Source: Nothopassalora personata
Taxonomy: Eukaryota > Ascomycota > Dothideomycetes > Mycosphaerellales > Mycosphaerellaceae
NCBI GenBank assembly: GCA_033816765.1
Contig: CM066297.1
Coordinates: 310,001 to 374,000, forward strand
Reading direction: 5' to 3'
Length of the DNA: 64,000 bases
The first letter of the stretch is position 1. Each line of letters begins with the position of its first letter. Both the position numbers and the translations under genes were made by a program. Positions 32,679 to 42,299 of this stretch are shown piece after piece. The notes under the pieces were generated by a model, which saw only the letters and a list, made by a program, of their open reading frames with translations, ran no database searches and was not told where the DNA came from.

Positions 32679-33118
32679 AGGAGTCGTGCGAGGAGTTGAT
32701 GAGGTTATGATTTGTCTCGGTGGTGTGCGTTGTATGGAATGGCTTGGTATTGATGATTTCGACAGGAGCAGCTTGGCATATGAGTAGCTGGAGCATCTAG
32801 GAACAGGACTGAACAGAACTGAAGGCAGATTCTTGAGGCATATTGCGTAGGTTGAGGCGCTGGGTCGTGAAAGGTGTTGGTGGGAGCATGAGACGCATGA
32901 AGCGAGGAATGGTTTTCAGCGGCGTAATAGCTGCGATAGTTAGGACATACTTTCTGATGTCCACGAACGGTAGCACATGATGTTGATGCAATGAATGAAC
33001 GGACTCCATCACCCGTGCCTATCCAGACTCATCACTCTCGAATCTCAATCTCGGTATCATAGTCCCCGGAACGCCTGCAACCGATGCCAACTCAAAAGCA
33101 GACTCAAGGAAAATGTGG
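32679..33118. other. Intergenic region between convergent genes
   Basis: Nothing recognised. Confidence 0.45.
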
Positions 33119-34330
33119 TTAGAGCTCCTCAGGAGCATCCAGCTGAAAGACTTCTGGCTCGTCGTCAAAATTGAGCACGTCAAGCCCTGTGCTAGGAGGT
33201 CCAAGGAGGTCTTCGTTCTCGTCACCAACGTCAAGACTGCCAAGCTGGAGGAGCTCGGCAAGGCTTGTCTTATCCTCTCTCTGCTCCTCTACTTTGGGAG
33301 CAGCGTGGATGTCGGTTAATGGTCGGCGATTCGCAGAGACGGCTCTGCCCTTGGAGTATCCGATGGTGCTGTTCGATGCCGCTTTGGCAGCCGTGAAGCG
33401 TGGGTTGGCGCGATCGAACATGGGTGCCCTCTTTGTTGTGGTCAAAGGCTTGCTTGCTGCTCCGACTGATGCTTTGACCTTCAGAGTAGTAGTGGACATC
33501 GCTGGACCCGTCTTTGTTGCGCGACCCGCCAACGTGTTAGCAGCACTCTTCGCCCACATCGTGCCCGGGGCCGCCTTCACGACTGTCGCATTCGTGCTCT
33601 TACTCGCCAACGGCTTCTTCTTGGCCGCCATATCCTTCTTCTCCCTCTCCTCAGCAGCCTTGAACTTCTCCTCGAAGTCACTCAGCTCGCTGTCCTCGTT
33701 GTTGTCCTCCTTCCGGTTCGGGTTGTACTCGGACCACCATCCTCTTGTCAAATTCTTGCCCTGCACTGCTGCATAGCTCAGTTCGTGTGGGAAGTCATCC
33801 GTGTAGTCTTCAGGCAGTGGCTCGCCTCGCGGTGGCATGTACTCGATCTCGCGGTCTTCCGGATCGCGGGAGAGGATGGCATTCTCGACAGATTCGTGGA
33901 CTTTGATCTTGGAGCGGCGGAGGCTGGCCTGCTTGGTAGAGGAGGGGCGGTCGCTGTCTTTGGGCTTGTCAGGAGCGAGGAAGGGACCGGGAGTCTTGAC
34001 TGCTCTGCCGTTGGTTGTCTTGGCTCCGAGAGGTGCTCGGGTGCGTGGATCTGTGTTGACTTAGTATCTTTCGCCGGCAGGGCATACATTCCACTCACTG
34101 GCTGGAGTGACGAACGCATTGCGCTCAGCCTTTACTTCTTTGACGCCGCTTTTACCCAGTGGCTGCTGCGCATTCTCGTCGTTGCGCGTCTTGCCGAATG
34201 GTGTCTTGGGCGCGTTGCCTGCTGGTGTTTTGGGTGCCAGACCTTTGACGCCCTGGTTCAGCGGCTTGGCGGCCGCTGCCTGTTGCTGCTGGTGGATGGC
34301 GTTTTCATCGTGATTGCGTGTGGCGAACAT
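33119..34330 (-). CDS. Securin-like (Pds1/Cut2-like) candidate
   Basis: Exons 34099..34330 and 33119..34050 (48 bp intron, GTGAGT..ACACAG with CTAAG branch) give 387 residues. The N-terminus MFATRNHDENAIHQ is followed by KTPAGNAPKTPFGKTRNDEN, two DEN motifs near KEN-box style, then across the splice FVTPANPRTRAPLGAKTTN. The RAPLGAKTTN element resembles the destruction boxes I recall from yeast Pds1 and fission-yeast Cut2. Further on are VEYMPP-like EIEYMPPRGEPLPED, a basic middle region and an acidic tail (LLQLGSLDVGDENEDLLGPP). Basic N-half with degradation boxes and an acidic C-half is the layout of securins, which hold separase inactive until anaphase. Family assignment is inference from motif style. 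Confidence 0.5.
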
Positions 34331-35437
34331 GTTGCATGCCGTCTACATCTGATGCTGAGAGTGTAGGACGGTGTCTGCGATGGAAACATTGATTGTCACG
34401 GACTGTTTACTCTCTATTTCCGCATTGGGACGGCGTCGAACAAGGGTCTATGGAGCTCTAAAGAGGAAGCTCAAACTCTTTCTTCTGCTGCTCCCTCACT
34501 TCACTTCCTCCTCCGTCGAGTTTACTCACAGCTTTACAGACCATGCTCACGACGCTTGTCGAAAATGCTAAAACGCTGGAAAGGTCACGGCCAGCGCGCT
34601 GAGAATGTGTCTGTATGCAGCGAGTCTCCCAGCCTGCTCTTCAACACCGTGATCCCACATTCGTCTCCTTCTGTCTCCACAGCACGCACAACATGGATTT
34701 GGGGCGCGTGGGATGACCTTGGATACACCAGCGGACGGGCATCTTCTACACACAAGCCGCGAAATCGTCAGAATTGCTGCACCCAATCCGCTCTCAAAGA
34801 TAAAGGAGCGCTTCCAGATGCCCTGATAGCATCTGGTGCTGTGGCGACTGGGCATGCTCCGCGGGTAAGCCGTCGGGCTTGGGGGCGAACAATCATGTTC
34901 TATTGTAGCACAAGACTTTGCCAGTGTCGAGACGGATCTCTAGCTAAGCGCCGTGCCGTCTCCCTTGACGTGGTCTGCATGAATTGGCGCTTAACGCGTC
35001 TGATCAGCGAAATGCCGACATTTGAAATTCCCGTCGGCTTGGTACGACCCGGTTCAGACTCCTGCACGTGCCGGCATATCGAACCGTCGCCGTGGTCCAA
35101 GCATTGCGCAGCGATTCAACGCATAATTTGAAGCAGGGGCTCGGTCACTGTCCGGATGCGAGTATGGGCGACAGTTTCCGGTCAGAGATTGTTCTTGCCG
35201 TTGGCTGCGCTTTGTTGACATGCAGACTCTTTCAATCATCAATAGATTGCGATGCAAGCAGATATGAACAGATCGGCGTCTAAAATCTCCTCTGAACTTT
35301 CACGGATTCGACTCGATCAATATACACTGTTACTCTTCGCTCAAGGTCTCGTCTCCCGTTCCTCAACCCAACAGTCTCGTCCTTTTGCCAATCATACGCT
35401 CAGCGATACGCAACCTTTGGCTTGATATGTGTGATAA
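34331..35437. other. Intergenic region
   Basis: No gene recognised; presumably the promoter of the securin-like gene on the minus strand. Confidence 0.5.
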
Positions 35438-38400
35438 TGGCTTTCCAGAATGTCCCACTTGAACTCTGGGTGCAGGCACTCGGACAACTGGCACGGCGCT
35501 CCGTGAGGCATCTGGGCAGTCGAGCACATGAGCAACCGCAAGTTGAAGCAGGACGATGTCTGTTGTCCTCAACCCCTGAAGAGACTTGCAGGAAAATGGC
35601 GCTGTCAACGACATGATCAGACCACATGAGTGCCACTAGACCGTTTGTATCGTAGCGTGTGAGGTCTGAGCACTGCCGAGATAACATCACTTCACCCTCT
35701 TCATCCTTGACGCGAGTCCCCGTCCCACGCTCACAACACTCGTCACGAAGCGATACAACATCAGTGTCCTGTACTGGCCAACCCGACAGAGGAAACATCG
35801 CCGCCAAGGAAGTTCCTAAACGAGACATAGTCGCACAGAAGTACTGCTCAGTGGACATCCCCCACCACCAGTTTATGCCCAGGCTCGGTGGCTTTGTCCC
35901 GGAAGAGCCTCTTTTAGGCAGTCGATTCGGCATGGCGCAGTGTCTCTTGACATTGAGCCGCACTGCAAAACGATCTCTGCATGGGGTCCATCGATGTTCG
36001 ACTGACTGATCGAAGGCGTCGAACGCAGGACTGTAAACCTTCTTGCTGGCGGCATCTTTAGCGCCCGCTGCTTTCCAGACCGCCTTATATGCCTAATTCG
36101 GCTATTCCAACGACGTGGGGGTCACTCGCATCTGCAGTGGACCTTATGTAACCAGGTTCGGGGACCTGCACACGAATCTGGATCCACAATTGAACTGCTC
36201 CATGTGCTGCCGAGGAATGATCTTGGTCCATCGACTGCCTCGGCCTGTATTCGATGTCCTTGATAACGCACTCGCCAACGCACTGAGTAGTCTTCCAAAG
36301 GCCCGAGGCGTGTAGTAAGCTCCCTGGACTTCCAGTGATCTCTGCTTCCATCATCTCGAATGTACCCCGGCTAGGCCCCCCTGCCGAACGAGATTGACAG
36401 ACTGTGACCTAGGCGAGGCATTTACGATGCGGTGCTACTCCATATCGATCATTGACCTGCTTGCAGGCATTGGTCGGTCGACTCTCCTTGGATCCGTGCA
36501 CGAGCACGTTGTCCACACAAGACCATCACCCGCGCAAGCCTGACACACGCCTTCACGACTGGTACCGCAGCACAGGTCAGAATGACCCATCCTTAGCTGA
36601 CACTCATCGTGAGGCTGCCTGGATCAAGAGCCACGCTGGAAGCTTGCGCAGAGGATGGAGTTCTCGCTTCATCGAAGGTCCTCGAGGTTTGCTTACTGGC
36701 AACAAAGCGGAACCTTGTGGTGGCACTCACTTAGCAATAACGGACTACTAATCCATTAACACCGTCATGACTACTATCGCGAAATGTGTCCTGATGGAAG
36801 CTGCCGCTGCATCAGCAGCTGGGATATGCGCGTCCGCAGTGGAGACTGCGTCCTAATGGTGCCACAGCACTTTGTCAGTGCCCCAAGTCGCTAAACCTCA
36901 GGCAACCTGCTTCATGTCAATGTGGCCATACGCGAATCACATGCCATCATCCGTGGAATGTGACCGTGGCGGCAACTAGCGTTAGACCCCCAATGGATAT
37001 GCCGGGTCTCGACCACCACAGGCGGTCGCAAGATCCTCTGACAGTCCGACACAACACCCGTCGATTTCGCAAAGCTGTATATCCTCTCTGCGAGCACGGA
37101 TCGCGACGAAATAGGATTTCGCCAACGCGCAATTGTATAGCGCGTCAGACTATCCAAGTCCCGCAGTCTGCCGTCGCCGTTGCGATCTGTTAGAAGCAAA
37201 GGGAGTGTAAGCACTTTTGTCGACCCCACTGTCGATCCTGTCAGTGTATCTTGCGACTCCCTGTGTGCTGGAGGTGATGAGGGGCTCTACTGTACAGGCG
37301 CGCCGACACACATACAAGCACTGCAGTGTATGAGCAATCGGCTTCTGTCTACCGGCATCTATCCCTCTCCCCCAATGTCCTCGCCTGCCTCCAATTCGGG
37401 CTGCCACCCTGCCAGGCGAGACTCAAAGCGAGGGAACACAGCCCCCTGCATCATCGACCGCAGCGCATGGAGTCACACAGGCACCTCACACAGACTCATG
37501 ACGGGCGGGCGGGCATTGGCTCAGTCTCTGGGTGCGCAGGTATCGCAAGGGGAGTCTGTCTGAGGCAATTGGCGGGCGGCGCGAATCTCAACGCCCTTTG
37601 CAAGACTTGAAGCTGCTGAGCATTCGCCCTACGGAAGACTTTAAAGAGGACTCTCGCATCCCGAACACCAATCGTGCAGGAAATCTTCTCAAATTACCGT
37701 CTCTTGAGAGTTTCACAACATCCCGCATGGCTATTGGCCGATCGCCTGATGGCAGCTCGCTACTGTCAGGGCAGCTCACAGAATCGATTTTAGACGATCG
37801 ACACGAGACATGTTGACGTCGTGCTCGAGAGCTGGGAACCTCATGTCTGTGCGGCTGTTCGAGAACGTGCCCAGGACAAGCGTCGAGGTCTCAAGTCGCG
37901 CGGTCTTCTGGGTTTGCTGACTGCGTTGACAAGCCTTCGATCACTTGCTCTGGGCCCGAACCTACTCATCAGACGTGATGCGAGATGCGGACATGGACGG
38001 AGGTTGCGAGACATGTTGCCACAAGGTCTGCAGGAGCTGATTCTTTACATGGACGACGCTGCCCTTGGTAAATTCGAGACTCTGCGAGACCCAACCACTT
38101 TCGGCGACTTCTTCGGCCTGGACATGCAACGATTCCACGAAGCACTGCCCTTACTCACAGGCAATCTGAGCGTCCTGGAGATGGGCTAACTCCGATGGAT
38201 AGAAGGCAAGTCGCTAGGATCACATGCCTGACAAAGGATCTGTAGACGTGCCACCATTGCTGAAGAAATCCTTCATCTTATGAAATCACCATCGTCACAG
38301 ATCATGTGTCTCCTAATTGATGACGGACTTCCTTTCCTTGCCCACAGCCGGCTGCCCAAGGGCTGGGCACATGAGTTGGTGGAACAAGGGAACAAAGTCA

Positions 38401-38560
38401 ACAGACGAGGACCGCCTTTGGCTTCTCTCGGCTATGATCACTGCTGCGATGTATCCGACGCTGTCGTGGCTCATGAACTTAGGAGTCAGCATCAACATAC
38501 AACTCGATTCTACAGACTTCCGCCGGGACAGCCTGGTCATCCAACGTCGCAGACATGTCC
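35438..38560 (+). pseudogene. Decayed F-box / leucine-rich-repeat-like gene
   Basis: An F-box-like start, MAFQNVPLELWVQALGQLAR, opens at 35438 and soon loses its frame. Coding-like LRR-style blocks recur far downstream on the same strand: NLLKLPSLESFTTSRMAIG (about 37690), then LLGLLTALTSLRSLALGPN, LRDMLPQGLQELILYMDD and FHEALPLLTGNLSVLEMG (37900-38190), then AEEILHLMKSPSSQ (about 38255) and LMNLGVSINIQLDSTDF (about 38470). They lie in several frames with stops between. Between 36.0 and 37.5 kb nothing is recognisable, so insertion or heavy decay is likely. The link between the F-box start and the LRR-like part rests on order and strand only. Confidence 0.45.
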
Positions 38561-39419
38561 CTGCCACGACATGGACTTTCCCGTACCATCAATTGGCGAC
38601 TACTGCGCCTACGGTTTTCACACTGACGGGCAGTTAGCTTACTTCCTTGCTCGATCTCCTAGCGTGTCATCACAGCTCGCTGCCATGATCTGGCTGGTCA
38701 ATACGAGACAGTCAGCCGTATGCACCGCATACATGCCGCGCTACAGGCTTTCGACCAATGCGAGCGATGATCACGTATGCACCATGAGGGTCATCAGTGG
38801 CGAAATTAAGGACGCATGCCTCTGTCTACGCTCGATCAGAGTCCTTGCAGCTCTGTGAGGCCTAGACGTTGCTGTTTTCCCAATTGAGCATACTCTATAG
38901 AATCAACACCTCTCGAAGGTGCAGCCATCCTATCTACTTGCATTCACGCCTTTCACGGGCTGGCGCGGACAAGGTAGCCGGAGCTGTTCAAAGGTGACTG
39001 AAAAGCGTATCAGGACATGATGAGGCAGCAAACATCCTTCCTATACACCATTGCGAGCTTCGAGTGCCGCGTCCGCTCTTTAGACATTTTCGGGACTCGC
39101 GACATACTACCTCTCAGCAACAAGATAAGATAGATGATATGCTCTCAAATGCGTAAGGCACGCGCTGTGTGGCTACTATTGCATGTCTTATGTTTCATGA
39201 ATGCTTTTTTGGCAGAGGTATAGAGGGCCTTTGTCGACGGCCTGCTTGCCGAGATGTCGAGTGTGAATATCCATCAAAGCCATTGTAATGGGCACGGACC
39301 TCTGCGATCTGTTGAAACTGGTCCCGAGTCTGAGGACATGTGACACCGACGGCTATACCCGGCAGAGCCTTGGTACTTTTAACCTCTTCTCTCGACGCTG
39401 CTGAAGAATTACAACAAAC
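38561..39419. other. Intergenic region
   Basis: Nothing recognised; presumed promoter of the 2EXR gene at 39420. Confidence 0.45.
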
Positions 39420-41039
39420 ATGTACCACCACAACACCTTCCAGAATCCAAGTGCGGCCGAGTTTACGACAAATATCGAGGCCGCGGATGCCGGCAAGATG
39501 CTTGCATCGTCTGGCGCACCATCACGGGGGGACGAACGCGCTATGACAGCGACAGGCGACAGAATCTCAGCTGATACATTAGGGTCGACAAATCTGATCT
39601 CGAAATACCCGCGGATCTCCTTTGCACCCCCGTTGCCGGTCTCTGGCGTTGCCTCCCAGTATGAGCAGAGCAACTCGCGGCCGCGCGTGACTCCAAGATT
39701 TACGGAGCTCGGCCAGCACGAGTCTTCTCTCCCTCGATTGCCACTCTTCGAAGGTTTGAAGCCGACCGGCTATGATCTTTCCGTGCGGTCTGCAGTCTCC
39801 CGGACACAACGTCAACAGGGTGGAATCGCTACCAAGCCTACACGCCACCGACTCTCCTTCTCCGATCCAAAGTCGACCGCAGCTATCTCGACCACTCCAC
39901 TATTCCCCTTCGCACGTCCGCATCCGCGCTCTGGTGGGTCATCGTCTTTTCTATGTCTCGAGCATGGCCACAGCGACTCGCTGCAGTATGTATCTTCGAG
40001 ATCTACTGGACCGCGCCAGTTCGAGGCTCTCTTCCCTGAAGTTCAAATCTTCGAGGATCTGCAATCGAGCAGCACAGATCCCAAAGCCATACTCGCATTC
40101 AATCAGCCACCACAACAGGACGAGGAAGTTGCCATGGAAGCCGCTAGCGACCGACCCTCCTTTTCGGACCTTGGCCGCATATCCGCGAGCATGAACACAC
40201 GCACGCCAAGAACCTCCTCACGTACAGCCACGCTCTATGAGGGTTCACAGCACTCTTTAGGTTTGTGCAATACATACGGGGCCTCGCAGCACTCAGCGTC
40301 CGGTTCCATGTTTCAGCTGCAAGACTTCAGCAATCCATACACAAGTCGTTCTGCCCTTGAGGCTCCAAATCCGACTATCACTGGCACCCGAATTATGTGC
40401 CAGCGCCGACGTAAACCCCGACGCCAACCTGAAGAGCTTCCTACCCCTGCCATCGCCCGGTCCACCGCTTCTCCGCAGGCCAAAGGTCTCCTAGACCTCC
40501 CCGCCGAGCTTCGGAACCATATCTACGAACTCGCCTACACGACCGAACCTCCCACACAGCCCAAGATCGAACTCTACGACGCCTTGGCACCGGTCAACAA
40601 GGATCTGCTTCTCACTTGCCACCAGATCTACAACGAAGCCATCCACTTCTACCGCTCTGCATACAAGTCGTACTGGCTTGACACCACCTTCATCGTCGAT
40701 CAAAATACCTGCATGGTGACTCCGGAAGAGATGGCGCGAGTCACAGCGCTAGCGTACGACGATGTACAGCACGTGCGACATCTCGAGATACCAGCCTCGG
40801 ACTCGAACAGCTTTGTGCTTGTGGATGCGTATGGTATTTGGAAGAGGACGACTACGATCCCAGGCACCGACGCTGTGACTGGAGAGGACTGGATTGTGCC
40901 GTTCGGCAACTATTGGGAGGTCGAGGCCAAGATCTGGGCTGATGAGGAGTCAGCTTGGAACCAGTGCTCAGCGCGGGGATTTCGTAGGCTGCCAGTGTCT
41001 GATCAGGTTCGCTTTCTGTGGCAGATGTATGGCTTCTAA
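39420..41039 (+). CDS. 2EXR/F-box-like family protein with long disordered N-terminus
   Basis: A single exon of 539 residues starts MYHHNTFQNPSAAEF. The first 350 residues are Ser/Thr/Pro/Gln-rich and disordered. The family domain begins at about residue 358 with GLLDLPAELRNHIYELAYT, then LLLTCHQIYNEAIHFYRSAY, KSYWLDTTFIVDQNT, YDDVQHVRHLEIP, LVDAYGIWKRTTTIP, EDWIVPFGNYWEVEAKIW and ARGFRRLPVSDQVRFLW before the stop. All blocks are in one frame. It is on the opposite strand and 18 kb from the tandem array of relatives at 18.2-23.3 kb; the array's intact member lacks the long N-terminal region. Function unknown. Confidence 0.8.
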   Translation: MYHHNTFQNPSAAEFTTNIEAADAGKMLASSGAPSRGDERAMTATGDRISADTLGSTNLISKYPRISFAPPLPVSGVASQYEQSNSRPRVTPRFTELGQHESSLPRLPLFEGLKPTGYDLSVRSAVSRTQRQQGGIATKPTRHRLSFSDPKSTAAISTTPLFPFARPHPRSGGSSSFLCLEHGHSDSLQYVSSRSTGPRQFEALFPEVQIFEDLQSSSTDPKAILAFNQPPQQDEEVAMEAASDRPSFSDLGRISASMNTRTPRTSSRTATLYEGSQHSLGLCNTYGASQHSASGSMFQLQDFSNPYTSRSALEAPNPTITGTRIMCQRRRKPRRQPEELPTPAIARSTASPQAKGLLDLPAELRNHIYELAYTTEPPTQPKIELYDALAPVNKDLLLTCHQIYNEAIHFYRSAYKSYWLDTTFIVDQNTCMVTPEEMARVTALAYDDVQHVRHLEIPASDSNSFVLVDAYGIWKRTTTIPGTDAVTGEDWIVPFGNYWEVEAKIWADEESAWNQCSARGFRRLPVSDQVRFLWQMYGF

Positions 41040-41167
41040 AGTCTTCCAGGCACAGAGCGTCGATCGGCAGCTTAGTGAGTGGTGATGGGGTGTGCGCAGC
41101 TGGATCTTCGTCTTCAGCTCGAAATATTGGTCATGGTGAATGAGACAATTTGGTTGGATATGTGTTG

Positions 41168-41273
41168 CCACGACGCACGACGGCATTTAAAACGTCCAGA
41201 TCGGCTTCCCCTCCGTCTCACCACGACGCACGACAGCATTTAAAACATCCAGATCGGATTTCCCTCTGTCTCA
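41168..41273. repeat. Tandem duplication of a 53 bp unit with transition-biased differences
   Basis: Units 41168..41220 and 41221..41273 are adjacent and gap-free. They differ at five sites, four of which are C/G to T/A transitions; the fifth is C to A. Each contains GCATTTAAAAC. It lies just downstream of the 2EXR gene. Confidence 0.85.
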
Positions 41274-41388
41274 CCACTGGCACACGAACATCACCTGCTT
41301 CTAACATTTGATTCGAAGCCACCGAAAGCGACCGACAGCCACTGGAAGTTCCATAGCGCCACCAGATACATCGCAACCAAGTCGAATA

Positions 41389-41470
41389 TCACCCAAAGGC
41401 TTCCTCGCATTGCCTCCTCAGATGGAGGACCACATATTCCCAGCGAAGCTCACCATCCTATCTACACGCA
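41389..41470 (+). pseudogene. Possible 2EXR-like fragment
   Basis: SPKGFLALPPQMEDHIFPA resembles the family start AKGLLDLPAELRNHIYELA at about half the positions, inside a frame open from 41308 to 41742, but no later family block follows. It sits 350 bp behind the intact family member and on the same strand, so a truncated tandem copy is plausible. Confidence 0.35.
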
Positions 41471-41725
41471 TACAAATCCTAGTGGCGGGATTCTTCTTTC
41501 GTCGTCGATCGACGCATGCAAACGATCATTCCAGTCAACAAGGCCAAAATCAATGCGCTCAATCACGACGGTCTGCACGGTATGCCTCGAAAGAAGGTCC
41601 AAGACAGGTAATGAAACAGCACGCACCGCTCTCCTCGACGCCGATGGGCTTAGGGGGAGCACCACTAGAGGTGGCTTCCATCCAGTTGTTCATCGCTGGG
41701 TTGCGCACCTTCGATGGCCCCGCGA

Positions 41726-41805
41726 TTGTGACAAGTTTGTGACAATGCCCCCCCCCCCCCAATTGTGACAAATTTGTGACAATGTCCCCCCCCCATTTGT
41801 GACAA
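41726..41805. repeat. Cluster of five TTGTGACAA motifs with poly-C spacers
   Basis: TTGTGACAA occurs at 41726, 41737, 41763, 41774 and 41797 (start positions). The first four form two pairs with 11 bp spacing, each pair followed by a poly-C run. The motif is an inverted repeat TTGT-G-ACAA. No coding potential. Apart from this cluster, nothing was recognised between 41471 and 42299. Confidence 0.85.
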
Positions 41806-42299
41806 TGGCCCTGTTAGGAGCGAGCCCTTGTGTCTATGCACTGGCTGTGATGCACCGGACTAAGCCCCGGGTACTTTCCTTCGGACAGCGTCCAACTTCT
41901 CCTTCCTTCCGTATCGAAGAACACACAGAACTTCAGTGTACACGTCGTTCACCCGTGACAGGCCTCCTATTGTGACAGCCTAGAATAGGAATGGTAGCCT
42001 AGGTTGATTCCGCGGATGGATGTGCATGTAGAGTGCGAACTACAGCAAAGCCGCGAGCTCAGTTGCCGCACGATAGTGCGAGATATGATGTTCGAAGTTG
42101 GCACAGCTGACGTTCCGCCACGTCGATGCAAATCGCCAACATCGCCTACTGACCCAGCGGCGAGCAGAAATTCACACCAAAGTTGGTTGAATTCGTTAGT
42201 AAGCTACCATCAACATATCGAGCCACAACCATATCCGTCCAAGATCCCAATCAAAAATCACCCAACCCATGCTCTTCTCTTAGCAATACTGCGACATGC

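Noticed and set aside
38280..38858. 192-codon plus-strand frame as an independent gene
   Set aside because: Coding-like pieces here switch frame and fit better as the tail of the decayed F-box/LRR-like gene; the rest has no ordered features.
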